Source: Arthrinium phaeospermum (taxonomy: Eukaryota > Ascomycota > Sordariomycetes > Amphisphaeriales > Apiosporaceae). From it: DNA of 64,000 nucleotides. Where the stretch lies: NCBI GenBank assembly GCA_006503535.1, contig QYRS01000005.1, forward strand, positions 186,001 through 250,000. The letters are read 5' to 3'. The translations under genes and the position numbers were made by a program. The notes beneath the pieces are model-generated. The model was not told where the DNA came from and searched no databases. It was given only the letters and a program-made list of their open reading frames with translations. Each line of letters opens with the position of its first letter. Positions within the stretch are counted from its first letter, which is position 1. Positions 11,631-21,531 of this stretch are shown here, piece by piece.

Positions 11631-12861
11631 GCTGTGCGAGAAGGAGAAAACAACGTGATATCAAGGAGTGTGTCGAACCGAGTACTGCGGGAGGAGAATG
11701 GCATTGTTAGCACTTCGGATCTGGGGTTTAGGCAACAGCTCAGACGGATTCGGGGATGCACTCAATGCAAGCACGAGACACATCGAGGTAGTTGCTGTAT
11801 AGGTATGTGGTTTGGCACAGCATACATGGAAACGAACACCTTGAGAACTGGAAGAGCTCGAATCCAACTCAGTGCAGGTGCGCCCAATAGCTTCAATTGC
11901 CTAGCCGACAGTGACAGGAGAACGGCGCGTACTTACTTGGACAGAAAGAAAAAATGGTAGTTGTCATCTACCTTTGGGACTGCAGGGCGACGACAATCCG
12001 ACAAGAAGATGAAGGATGAAATAGATTAATTCATCAAGCAATAGGAGAATGCAACCAAGCTACCTACGCTACGCGGCTGACTTTCTTTGCAGGGATCGCT
12101 CTCCAGTGCCAGGGTTACGTACTACTGCCACTCTACGGCCACTACACACTACCTGTCCTTTTCAGGCCACTTGGCAATTGGCCCTTGACACCACATGCAA
12201 TCGAATTCTGGGACCCGTACAAGCTGAACCCCTGGCACCTGGCATTAAGGCAATAAGGCGACGTACCAAAATAGCTAGAGAAGTAGCCTTGCCGCTGCTG
12301 CTACTACCTATGATACATATCTGCTAGATGCATATATGCTGTGACGTATGTTTTACTCGTCGATTCGCACAAAGGCGTGTCGGGATGTGTTCGAAATACT
12401 CCGTACACCTTCAAGCCTTACTTTAGGTATCTAAGGTTGTTGCTTGCCTAAAAAGTAGGAGTGCCAAGACAACGGTGACCTCGGCTGATGCCGGCTGCCG
12501 GCCATTTGCAGCTACGGCTTCATGATGACACTGTTGTATACATTAAGTACAAATCTGTTGATAAGTATTGAATACTAAGCAGATGGTAAATGAGACTATA
12601 CCTAGATACACGAAGAGTACCTGTCTCTAATATGGTTGCGAATAGTAAAAATTCCAGCTCGGGACAGCTGCAGACGAAGTTCTTGTCGGAACAAACCTAA
12701 CGCAAGCAACCCTGCTGTCCATCAGCCCGGCCCGCAGCGGAACTTAGCCCCCCAGTTGCAAACGTCCGAAATACGGAGGTTTGCGACCATCCACCTCCGC
12801 CCGAACGACCCCAACAATCACCTAAACTCTAGAAGACTTCCTGTCCCCGACTTTCATAACG
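11631..12861. other. 1.2-kb divergent spacer, PMT4 / RidA
   Basis: No gene recognised. Shared upstream region of PMT4 (minus) and the RidA-family gene (plus). A TACTCCGTA 9-mer sits at 12397-12405 (see findings). A pyrimidine-rich leader precedes the RidA start. Confidence 0.5.
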
Positions 12862-13487
12862 ATGTCACTGAGTCTCCGAGTCACACCCGTGCGATCCATC
12901 CTATCGCCATCCAGAAGCGTTTCTTCCCTCTTCCAAATATCCAGAAGAGCCGCCATCTTCCGCCCAGCACTAACACCAAGACGCACAATGGCCGAACAAG
13001 TCTTTGCCAAGGACGCAGCACCGCGTAAGTTTCAAACCACTTGTGTGTGTGAGAGAGGGGGGGGAGTTCGACTGTCGACTAACATATCTCGCAGCTGCCG
13101 GTCCCTACGTACGTATTGTATCACTCATGGGGTAGTTGGTGGACATAGCTTCTAACCTCTGTGCAGTCCCACGCCATCAAGACCCCGACGGCCATCTACT
13201 GCTCGGGCCAGATCCACCTGGATGCCTCGGGCAACATGCTCCAGGGCACCATTGGCGAGAAGACAGCCCTCTGCTTCCAGAACCTGAAGGCCGTCCTGGC
13301 TGCGGCTGGCTCGTCCGTCGAGAAGATCGTCAAGGTCAACATCTTCCTCGCCGACATGGGTGACTTCGCCGCGATGAACGAGGAGTACGCCAAGTGGATG
13401 GTCCACAAGCCCGCCCGTAGCTGCGTGGCCGTCAAGACGCTGCCCAAGAATGCCGATGTCGAGATCGAGTGCATTGCTCTCCCTTAA
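12862..13487 (+). CDS. MMF1: RidA/YjgF/YER057c/UK114-family protein (Mmf1/Hmf1-like)
   Basis: Reactive enamine/imine deaminase that removes 2-aminoacrylate made by PLP enzymes; the yeast mitochondrial form is Mmf1. Exons 12862-13024, 13095-13108 (only 14 nt) and 13167-13487 join in frame to 165 residues. The core begins PPAGPYSHAIKTPTAIYCSG and contains GQIHLDASGNMLQG, VVKVNIFLADM-like KIVKVNIFLADMGDFAAMNE, and the family-signature end PARSCVAVKTLPKNADVEIE, with the conserved Arg that binds the substrate carboxylate. Residues 1-42 are Arg/Ser-rich without acids (SLRVTPVRSILSPSRSVSSL), a typical mitochondrial presequence. A second Met at residue 43 (MAEQVFAKDAAPPAGPY) would give a cytosolic form with the usual family N-terminus, so dual targeting from two starts is possible. 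Confidence 0.93.
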
Positions 13488-15082
13488 GCCAAGGAGGGTC
13501 AACCGGGATGGCTCTCGTCGCCGCCACAGGGAGATAGCCGTGCAATTCAAAGTGGTCCAAGACGATAGAGTTATTAATGAAAGACAAACATTGACGCCAT
13601 CTTCTTCTCCGTTTCCCGATCTCTATCTATCTATGTTTTACAACCCTCCCGCCAGCAGAGGCACCAGAAGAAAGCCTCTAGTTGGCGCTGCTAAGCTAAC
13701 TCGGCCTTGGACGCAAGCGTACTACACGCACCGGCGCAGCCGCAACAGCATTGTACGGTACGGTGCTTTTTTTGCATCTCCTTGGCGGGTGGCTAAGAAT
13801 AACTATGTCTGTACCAGTGGCTTGTTCGCAGGAGATCCGAACGGAAAAGCATGGCAGTGTCTCACTCACGAGCTGGTTGGTTTGCAGCCCCCAGCATGGG
13901 CTCTCGCTCACGTTTTTCAACAGGCAGGTATTTGCTTGATCGTTTGCTAAACAACAGGCGCAATACCCGCCGGCCTAGACGCATCGGCATGCCATAACAG
14001 AACTGTTGCACGTTTTGAGCAAGGCCTAGTGCAGTCACGTCAATGCCGTCCTTGCTTTGGACAGGCAGAGTTGGGGCCACGCCTCTAGTCAACCATGTCA
14101 ATATATAGCTCTAGGGCAGTATCTAGGTATATATAACTGTAGTGCAATATCTCTGTTTAAGTGGCCAACTAAAGCAATCAAACAGATGCTGACGATGTTT
14201 TTGACTGCAGCACCAGAACACTACGTCGGCGGCTCCTACTGCCCTTGAGTTTCGGCAATCGATAGTGGCAGACCAATGGTGTCGGAAGTCGACTTCAAAG
14301 CGTCCAGCTATACGGGATCCAGGAGAGAGAGGCTGAGTCGAAATGGTGGGTTGAGATTGGTATTTGTCTCATTTGTGTTTATTGCTTATCATGTAGGTTT
14401 TCGATAGTGGAAGACGCGCGATGATATAGAGTTGGAGACAGCACTCACAAAGAGGACTGCCCAGCAACGCCGTGGTTAGGTGAGCAGCCAATCGAGGCAT
14501 GCGGCGGATGGCGCCAATTCCACGTTTTGCTGCAAAAGCTGAGATTTTCCCCAGGGCCCGGCTCTGCAGCCATGTGTCACTTTTCTTCTGCTGGCCGCCT
14601 GGGCCCCAAGACACAAGACATGCGCAACATTCGCATTGTGTAGGTGTATGAGAATTTCTGCACCCGAGCGATGCACCCAGGGTGTTAGTTGGACTGCTGC
14701 CATTGGTCAATGGCATGGGAGCGGCATGTCCTCCCTCGCTGTCGACCAATCTCGCTGCTCAATTCGACCTGCCCTCCCTCCGTTTCGGGCTCTGGAACTA
14801 TAGGGAACCCTATCCACAACGCCGCATCCAGAACATTGGTGGGCTATGCATACAAGATCGAAAAACAATCCCCCAAGAGTTCGCGACCTGGGCCCTCGTG
14901 TCGTCATGGCAGAAGCAATCAGATCGCGCTTTCTGGGTCTCTTAAGGCCTTGACGGGCGCCGCTACCCTGTAGAGGAAACCCCCCTTTGGTTCTTTCCCT
15001 CTCCCCCCGCTCTCCATCGCATCCCGCCCGCCCCCCTGCGACCTATCAGGATCCGATCGACAGTGTGCACTGCAGAACAGCG
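13488..15082. other. 1.6-kb spacer
   Basis: No gene recognised. Contains an AT-rich patch at 14100-14160. The last 100 bases before the rhodopsin-domain gene are C/T-rich (TTCTTTCCCTCTCCCCCCGC), a common leader type in filamentous fungi. Confidence 0.5.
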
Positions 15083-16477
15083 ATGGCAAATTCCACCCAA
15101 ACTAGGCTGGATGATCTACCCGCCGATTTTGTCAGCTTCAACCAGGGCCCGGTCGCCGAGAGGGTGGCCGCGGCGATGATGGGCATATCGTGCGGTTTCG
15201 TCATGCTGCGGCTGGCAGCTCGCGCGACGAGGAAAGCGCGTCTGGGTCTGGACGACTGGATCATCCTCGCCGCCTTGGTATGTTGCTCTATCTACTACGG
15301 CTACTACTCGGAGGGAGCTGCTATAGAAGAAGGGAGGTCCTGATCATCGAGCACAGATACCCGCCATGGTCTATCTCACAACCACTTTCATTTGTGAGCA
15401 CCACCTACCAGAGGAGGAGGAGGGGAAGGATCTACGGCACACGCCGAACAGCCGAACAACATAACTGACTGAACGCATCGCCAGTATCACAAAATGGATT
15501 AGGGAAGCACCTTTTAGTTGTGATGTTGACAAACCCGGGGTCGTTACGGGTCATCCAACTGGTAAGGACCCGTGTAAACCTCGTGGTATGTCATGGGTAT
15601 GGGTGCTGACCTGGCTTACAGTGGACATTCATCAGCGAGATAACATATGGCGCGACGATAACGGCAGTCAAGCTGTCGATACTGGCCATGTACGACCGCC
15701 TCTTTCCGACCAAGTTCATGAGGAGGGCGGTCGTCAGCCTCGCGATCGTGGCGATGCTATGGTACCTTGCAGTGGTGCTGGTGGTATTCTTCCAGTGCGA
15801 CCCCATCCCCCGCTCGTGGGGAGGCACTGCAGAAGGGCATTGTGTAGACCACTACAGCTACTATACAGGCCTTGCTGGTAAGTCAAAATACCGCCCATGT
15901 CTATCTATGGTGTTCTCGGTAGGCTGACTATATCCTTCCGCCTGGCAGTTCCTCATGTAGGTGTTCTCGATGCTGCCCCCAAACAAAGTATATAGGACTT
16001 CACATTGCTCACGCGGCAACAGATTATCATTGATATAATCATACTCTCACTTCCGATACGAGAAGTGCGCCGCCTCCAGATAGTTCCGACTGTTCTTCTC
16101 CATCAACATGGTATGCTGACTCCCTATCAGTCGTAGTCAGCACGGCGATATGGAGCACAATCGAGGTGGGCGTGGCGATAATGTGTGCATGCCTGCCCAC
16201 GCTGCAGCCGCTGGTCCGCATGGCGTCGGCCTACATTGTCCGGAAAACGCAGCACTCGAGCAGCAGCAGTGGCAGCGCCGCGCCCGGCCGGAGGAGCGGA
16301 TTCCCGCCCGCCGGCTCGGACAGCCGCGGCAGCCGGGGGTGGACGGGGGACAGCTCGCGGCCTCTGAACCACGCCGACTCGGAGGGCTCGTTCAAGTACG
16401 TGCCGGACTACGATTTGGAGCTGGGCCGGCTCAGCAGGGAGCACCCGCCTTCCGGAACTCGTTCCCCATGGGGCTGA
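15083..16477 (+). CDS. Rhodopsin-domain integral membrane protein (PTH11-related fungal GPCR-like family), possibly lacking one helix
   Basis: Predicted seven-helix-type plasma-membrane protein of a large, expanded fungal family. Exon model from visible GT-AG sites: 15083 to about 15279 (ends DDWIILAAL), about 15350-15393 (IPAMVYLTTTFI), about 15484-15561 (LSQNGLGKHLLVVMLTNPGS then LRVIQL), about 15622-15879 (WTFISEITYGATITAVKLSI ... FFQCDPIPRSWG ... CVDHYSYYTGLA), a short VPH exon, about 16022-16111 (IIIDIIILSLPIREVRRLQI) and about 16131-16477 (STAIWSTIEVGVAIMCACLP then TLQPL and a hydrophilic tail). The family landmarks DDW, FQC, CVD, SLP, WSTIE and CACLPTL are all there. Between the SLPIREVRRLQ exon and the WSTIE exon about 40-50 residues (the sixth helix with its GG..SI.R pattern) are missing, so it may be a deletion allele or my exon model fails there. 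The ligand is unknown. Confidence 0.72.
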
Positions 16478-16557
16478 ACATCATGCCGACGGCCAAAACG
16501 GGGGCCTATGCGGCGTGGCGCAGTACGGGGCCCCTGACGCTTCAGCCCATTCGTCCC

Positions 16558-16670
16558 GAGAGACCCATCTCTCTCGGGCTGCAGGGCATATTGAGGAAGT
16601 CATATATGTAGCAGAGAGCATTGATCTCTCTCCAACAAACAAGTAAAATTAGTATTTATCATCAGACAAC
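16558..16670 (+). repeat. Direct repeat, copy 1 (about 112 bp)
   Basis: Begins GAGAGACCCATCTCTCTCGG and ends near TTATCATCAGACAACACAC. It is nearly identical to 16795-16908; the clear differences are one extra A in copy 2 (TATTTATC versus TATTTAATC) and a small change in the last bases. It lies about 80 bp after the stop of the rhodopsin-domain gene. Confidence 0.95.
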
Positions 16671-16732
16671 ACACGTTGCGTTCATCATCGCCTTCTATGA
16701 ACTGTCCCGAACTCTCCAATCCGCGTCACACT

Positions 16733-16750
16733 TCTAGGGTTAGGGGGCGG
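16733..16750 (+). repeat. Short interstitial telomere-like tract
   Basis: TCTAGGGTTAGGGGGCGG contains about one and a half TTAGGG units, the fungal telomere repeat, and sits between the two copies of the 112-bp direct repeat. Very short, so chance is possible. Confidence 0.4.
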
Positions 16751-16794
16751 TGGGACATATCATGCATCAAGTGAACGCCTGCCCTGAGGATTGA

Positions 16795-16908
16795 GAGAGA
16801 CCCATCTCTCTCGGGCTGCAGGGCATATTGAGGAAGTCATATATGTAGCAGAGAGCATTGATCTCTCTCCAACAAACAAGTAAAATTAGTATTTAATCAT
16901 CAGACACA
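16795..16908 (+). repeat. Direct repeat, copy 2 (about 113 bp)
   Basis: Second copy of the 16558-16670 segment, displaced by 237 bp in the same orientation, about 98% identical by eye. Both copies are non-coding. Confidence 0.95.
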
Positions 16909-17031
16909 CGGATTGACTAATATCCCCTGAAATGCAAAAGCGCTGCTTCCCCCGAATCAAATTATATCGTGAGATTAGTTGATGACATTGGCATAATGCT
17001 TATTCCATTGAATATTGGTATTTAATCGAAT

Positions 17032-17086
17032 AATTGGCCTGCCGATCATTCATGGGAAGTATTACACCAAAAGCACGCTATTGCCA
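17032..17086 (+). repeat. Diverged copy of a segment also found at 26353-26402
   Basis: The run TGGCCTGCCG then GGGAAGTATTACACCAAAAG and CGCTATTGCCATCAAG matches TGGCCTGTCG, GGGAAAATTATACCAAGAGC and GCGCTATCGCCATCAAG at the head of the arylsulfatase relic, with about 85% identity over 38 bases and a 7-base gap upstream. Probably a dispersed fragment of the same element or gene. Confidence 0.5.
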
Positions 17087-17178
17087 TCAAGAAAATTATA
17101 TGCGGCATATATACTGGAAATACAACGCAATCAAACAAGTAGGGGTTTTCTCTTTAATGCAGCCATTGCCATTGCCTT

Positions 17179-18125
17179 TCACGACAAGCCTTGCTGTATC
17201 CTCCCGGCCATTTGCGCATACTCTTGCCCGTGGACTTCGACCGTGGCGCCCACGTCCGCATCGAGACTCGTCAGGTGTCGAGCAGCGCAGGAGGACTTGC
17301 TCCATCTCCTCGAGCTCGGTCAGGACCTCGACCGCCCGGTCATCGATCCACGCGACGCGCTCCTCGGTGTTGTCGTAGATGGCCCGCACCGCCGCCGCCG
17401 CGGCCTCGAGCCCGTGCCGCGTCCAGAGGGTCTGGTTCATGACGCGCGCCGCTTCCTCCTCGTGCGGCAACGGCGGCACGGCGGCCTCGACCTGGTGCAG
17501 CGTGCTCCTCCGTCTGTGCAAGCCCCCTTTTTCTTCTCCTCCTCCTCTTTCTCCCGCCGCCGGCGTTCCTGGCCTCGGCGACTGGCTTCGGCTCCGGCTC
17601 CGGAGGCGGCGGCGGCGGCGGTGCTCCCGCGGACCCCGAAGGCGAACGCGGGCGCTTCCATCTCGTCCAGAACTCCTCGCCCGCCCGTCCGCGGCGTCGA
17701 CGACGACGGCGCCCGCCCGCAGCAGCTCGCGCCACCGCACGGAGCGCAGGCGCGCGAGGAAGTGCCAGTTGATCTCGTAGGGCACGGCCTGCTGCGGACG
17801 AGCAGGGACTCGTCGTTCCGCACCAGGCTGTGCTTGGTCGGCACCCACCGGGAAGGTCAGGGTGTCGCGCAGGTTCGCGACCTGGTAGACCTCGAGCGCG
17901 CTCAGGTCGTCGGGCAACAGCAGCCAGGCCTTGACGAAGTTCATGGCCTCGTCTGCGTCGCTGGACAATGGATCGATTAGACCGTCGTCGTCGCCGCCGT
18001 TGTAGTATTCCTCCTCTTCTGACGGGTCCTCGGGTGGTGGCGTCGGCGTCAGATATCTCGTCGTCGTCGTCGTCGTTGTCGACCGTCTCCAGGTCCGAGT
18101 CGGTGGGCTCGTGAGACTCAGACAT
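17179..18125 (-). CDS. Unknown acidic/proline-rich protein, reading frame broken at least five times
   Basis: I do not recognise it. Coding-like peptide runs follow one another on the minus strand but in changing frames: MSESHEPTDSDLETVDNDDD (start 18125), then TPPPEDPSEEEEYYNGG and LSSDADEAMNFVKAWLLLPD, VPTKHSLVRNDESLLVRSR, VPYEINWHFLARLRSVRWRE, EEFWTRWKRPRSPSGSAGA with a PPPPPPPEPEPKP run and a KRRRRRK cluster, MNQTLWTRHGLEAAAAAVRA and VLTELEEMEQVLLRC, and finally a Gln-rich end GQEYAQMAGRIQQGLS before a TGA at 17181-17179. Each run is free of stops and compositionally protein-like, so single-base indels, not exons, best explain the changes. It is very GC-rich. Its stop-free pieces together give about 310 residues. 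It lies 42 bp downstream of the next gene on the same strand. Confidence 0.5.
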
Positions 18126-18166
18126 AGAAAATTCTTGATTAGTATCACTGGGAAGCTCATCCTCTT

Positions 18167-18537
18167 CTACTTCCTCCCTTTCTTCTTCTTGTACGGTCGA
18201 TACTGGGACAGACGTTTTACTGAGGCGGACTCGGGGGCCTTTTCCAGCTCCCGCATCTGCACTAGTATGAGCTTTCTGCGCAATTCCATAAGCTCAGCAC
18301 GTTTTTCCTCTGATAGCTCTGGTAACTCATCGCTGCTAGCGGCTTCCTGTCCCTTTTGCGGTGATACTGTGGTGGTTGGCGAAGAGGAGGCTTGTCCTGC
18401 CGCGACTCCTCTTCTTCCCTTTCTGAGTTCCTGCAAAAGCTGCAACTTGGACCTCAGCTCCAACAGTTCAGCGCGCCTTTCTCTGACAGCCCCGACACCC
18501 CGTTGTTGTCGATGGTATCCTTCCCCCGTTGTGACGG

Positions 18538-18570
<33 letters not shown>

Positions 18571-19557
18571 GGTGGTGGTGGTTGTGGTTGAAGAAGAGTC
18601 CACGTCCAGCTGATACTCCTGTTTCTCTCTTTCTCTGAGCGCCTGCAGAAGCACCAGCTTGGACCTCAGCTCCATCAGCTCATTACGTCTACCCGGGAGA
18701 GAGTATGTGGGCGTTGCTGGCGACGAGGGGCTTCTCAGTTGTTCGTTCGATGACCGGGATAACTTCCACATTCTCTTCCACGACCGCCTCTGCTTCAGGG
18801 CACCATCTTGCACTGCCTCCTCTTCAGAGCCACATCCGAGTCGCGCTGCGGCAGCTGGTATTCTTTGGTGATATCGATCGTCGGGCTCGGTGCGGCGACC
18901 TCCCTATCGTCGTCATCTTCATGCTGTTCGTCTTCGGGGTGAAAACTCAGGCTGGTAGTCGGCCTCAATAGAGTCTGGCCTTAGAACCTCCTCCACCTCC
19001 TCCACCTCCTCTGATTGTACGCCTTCATCGAAGAGTCCAGCTGCGTCCGTGTCTGCGACTTCTTGTGCGGTATCGTCTTCCATGAGAGCCAACCTCAGGA
19101 GATTTCGAGCCCGTGTCGTTACCCTCAGTGTGGTAACAAAATCCTGATTCTCGGCAACATCCTCTGACTCAGGCTGCCTCGGCTCTGACCCCTCGCTCCG
19201 TGGTCTGTCTGTGACTGTGGCTTTGAGTCGATGATGGTCCTGAGCATAATCGAAGGTGTAGGAGGAGTCATCGTGGGACCCGAGTCGCACCCAGTCTAAC
19301 GTTCTCCTCTGCTCGGAGCTTAAAGACGTCGGAGTATGTGGCGGGCAGGCTCTAGGTACTTCCGGCACACCATTCAGACTTACATCTTCAGTAGTAGTAG
19401 TAGTCTCTGGTCTGGTTGACTCTGTCGTCTCGGTAGTTGTCCTCTTCTGCCGCCAACGCTGCAGTATCCATGCCTCCAGGGCTTCGAGGCGAACCGTTAC
19501 TATTAATTTATCAGAATCAGTACTAAGCGGACCCTCCTCCAGGTCCTCGGGTCCCAT
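18167..19557 (-). CDS. Unknown protein with three copies of a leucine-rich helical module; frame broken
   Basis: Not recognised. Opens MGPEDLEEGPLSTDSDKLIV and is acidic and Thr-rich for about 210 residues (RPETTTTTEDVS, SEEVEEVEEVLRPDS). Near 18940-18830 the coding frame shifts away and back: an acidic run PEDEQHEDDDDREVAAPSP is visible in another frame. The C-terminal third carries three spaced copies of one module: RNELMELRSKLVLLQALRE (about 18690-18635), RAELLELRSKLQLLQELRK (about 18478-18423, needs one added base at GAGAAAGGCG) and RAELMELRRKLILVQMRELE (about 18303-18245). Such Leu/Glu/Arg heptads form coiled coils. A poly-Thr then poly-Ala run (trinucleotide repeat at 18539-18570) separates modules one and two. 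It ends in a basic tail, YRPYKKKKGRK. Function unknown; oligomerisation through the modules is inference. Confidence 0.5.
18539..18570. repeat. GCT/AGC trinucleotide microsatellite
   Basis: About ten uninterrupted GCT units, encoding poly-Ala on the minus strand inside the three-module protein, followed on the plus strand by a GGT-rich run that encodes poly-Thr. Likely length-variable between strains. Confidence 0.95.
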
Positions 19558-20688
19558 TGGAATGGCATATTGTATTATAGTGTGAAGGAAGAAAAAAGAA
19601 CGAAACTGTCTTGTGGTTTTTGGATTGGAATGAAACCACCCACTCTCCTCTCTCTCCTCATGGCCGCGCAGGGGTGGGAAATAGTAGTGTCTTTATGCGG
19701 GAAGCCTTTTCTTCGAAAGGAAGTGACAATTGCATAGTGTGGGCGAACATCGTCAAAGAAGCTCTCAAAGACCGGGACAATAGAGAGCACCACTGCCTGC
19801 TATTTTCGGATCTTGCTTAGTCTGGCCTCTCTTGAGCAGACTCGGGCCACGGCCTGGATCTGCGCTCTACGCAGTACCTATTTTCTGGCAAGTCCATCTC
19901 GAGGACTCACTAGGACTCACGGCCAGGCATGGAATCATCTATGTGTGAGGCCCTATGCGTAGGCGGCGGGCGGTAGGGGCAGGTGCCACAAATTATATCT
20001 GACCACTGGACTTGCCCAATAACCAATGGCATATTCAAATCACCGTCCATGCTGTTATATGTCATACGATGGAGACGTTGCCGTCGATCGAAGGAGAGTG
20101 GCATAGTACTTCTGTCACGCCTGCCCTTATGAATCGCGTTACAGTCTCAGCCAGGCCGCTCGCGAACTTTGTAGTTACAGGATGCAGACATATTATAAGA
20201 AACAGAATCCAGAGACAACCTCCATTTGTTGGAAGCGATGCTTTCCATCTGAGAGTACTTGCTCATACGAGCGAAGAGGTCTCTACAGAAGCCGCCGCCT
20301 TTGAGGTGTAAACGTCTTTGTCCCCTTTGATAAACTCAAGACCAAGCAGCCGTCCGAGTCAAACCTTTGTCCCTGACCAATAATGGCCCTGATGGATATA
20401 ATGAAGCAACCCCCAGTCTCTAAAGCCTATTGGCATTTTATAGCGATAGATCAAACCCGACACATACACGAACCTCACACTCCCTTTTCCGTCTGCGAGA
20501 GCAGATATACTTGTTTGCTTTCTTCTCTCATTCTTTTTTCTTTCCCACTTACCCCTATACCTGTCAGGCACAGTTCGTTACGATACCCTTCTGTTTCACA
20601 GACTCTCTCTATTTGGGTTCCACTTTCATCCACCCCCCCCTTTTCACGTACATCCCAGCCCCTATTTGTGTCTTTATCAAAACGTACA
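19558..20688. other. 1.1-kb divergent spacer
   Basis: No gene recognised. Lies between the minus-strand three-module gene and the plus-strand Cys/His gene. Bases 20510-20660 are strongly C/T-rich (CTTTCTTCTCTCATTCTTTT, CCACCCCCCCCTTTTC), a typical transcribed leader just before the start at 20689. Confidence 0.5.
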
Positions 20689-21531
20689 ATGTGTAAAAGA
20701 GTCTATTACCTCTGTGGCCATCACCCTTACGTCAAGGAGTGTGCGGTCAAGTACGAAGAGGCCAGCTGCTGCTTTGGCGGCGGTGGGGGGTGCCGCGGCA
20801 TAGTAGCGAACGAAACGACGCCCCGGCCCTGCCCCGACTGCGCTGCAAAGCAAGCGGCGACCCGAGCCGCCAGGAACCACGGGTGGTACGGACACAGCAA
20901 CTCGGCCTCTCGCGGCGCGAACCGCCTCAAGAACAGCGCCAGCTGCGACTCGTTCGTCGAGCCCAAGCTCATGCAGGGCGTCGCGGCCATGCCGGGCATG
21001 GGAACATACGACACCCGCCGGCGCCAACCGGCGCCAGTCCAGCCGGCCTACTACCCGCAGGGCCGCCGCGCCCCCCAGAATCAGCCCGCTCGAAACATGC
21101 CTTCCATCCACCAGGCGTCGCACCGGCCCCAGGTGCAAAGGGGCTACGTCGCGGCGCAGCCCATGAGTGCCACGATGGTGTACCCAACGCCGCCATCCTA
21201 CCACCACAAGAGCCAGCGCCGACAACAACGCCCACAAGCCCCGCCGCAACAGCCCCAGATGTCGTCGATCCAGCGACACGAGCCGCCGTCTCTCAGTCGG
21301 CATATGCGGCAACACCCTACGAGTGGCCAGAGGATGCCGGCACAAACGGCGCCGCCGGCCGCCCGACAAATGAGCCGCCGGCACGCGGCTCCCCAACGGG
21401 CGCCGCAACCAATCCGAAAGCCGATCCGGCGCGACAGCAACGGTGTGTCCGAGTGCGGCAGTGATGATGAGGACGACCGCAGATATCCGTCGACACCCTC
21501 CCCGCTGCAAGCCACGTTCCATGCTCGTTGA
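20689..21531 (+). CDS. Unknown fungal protein with N-terminal Cys/His motif and disordered Pro/Gln-rich tail
   Basis: Intronless, 280 residues from the Met in TACAATGTGTAAAAG, which follows a pyrimidine-rich leader; an upstream in-frame Met at 20383 would add a low-complexity stretch typical of UTR, so I reject it. The N-terminus, MCKRVYYLCGHHPYVKECAV, has spaced Cys and His residues, then CCFGGGGGCRG and RPCPDCAAKQ; this resembles short Cys/His-rich N-termini seen in many uncharacterised Pezizomycotina proteins and may bind zinc. From about residue 90 on it is Gln/Pro/Arg/His-rich and disordered, with an acidic patch ECGSDDEDDRRYPSTPSP near the end. Coding bias is strong. No function can be given. 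Confidence 0.75.
   Translation: MCKRVYYLCGHHPYVKECAVKYEEASCCFGGGGGCRGIVANETTPRPCPDCAAKQAATRAARNHGWYGHSNSASRGANRLKNSASCDSFVEPKLMQGVAAMPGMGTYDTRRRQPAPVQPAYYPQGRRAPQNQPARNMPSIHQASHRPQVQRGYVAAQPMSATMVYPTPPSYHHKSQRRQQRPQAPPQQPQMSSIQRHEPPSLSRHMRQHPTSGQRMPAQTAPPAARQMSRRHAAPQRAPQPIRKPIRRDSNGVSECGSDDEDDRRYPSTPSPLQATFHAR

Noticed and set aside
20012..20311. 99-codon open frame upstream of the Cys/His gene
   Set aside because: No coding bias or family; lies in the divergent spacer.
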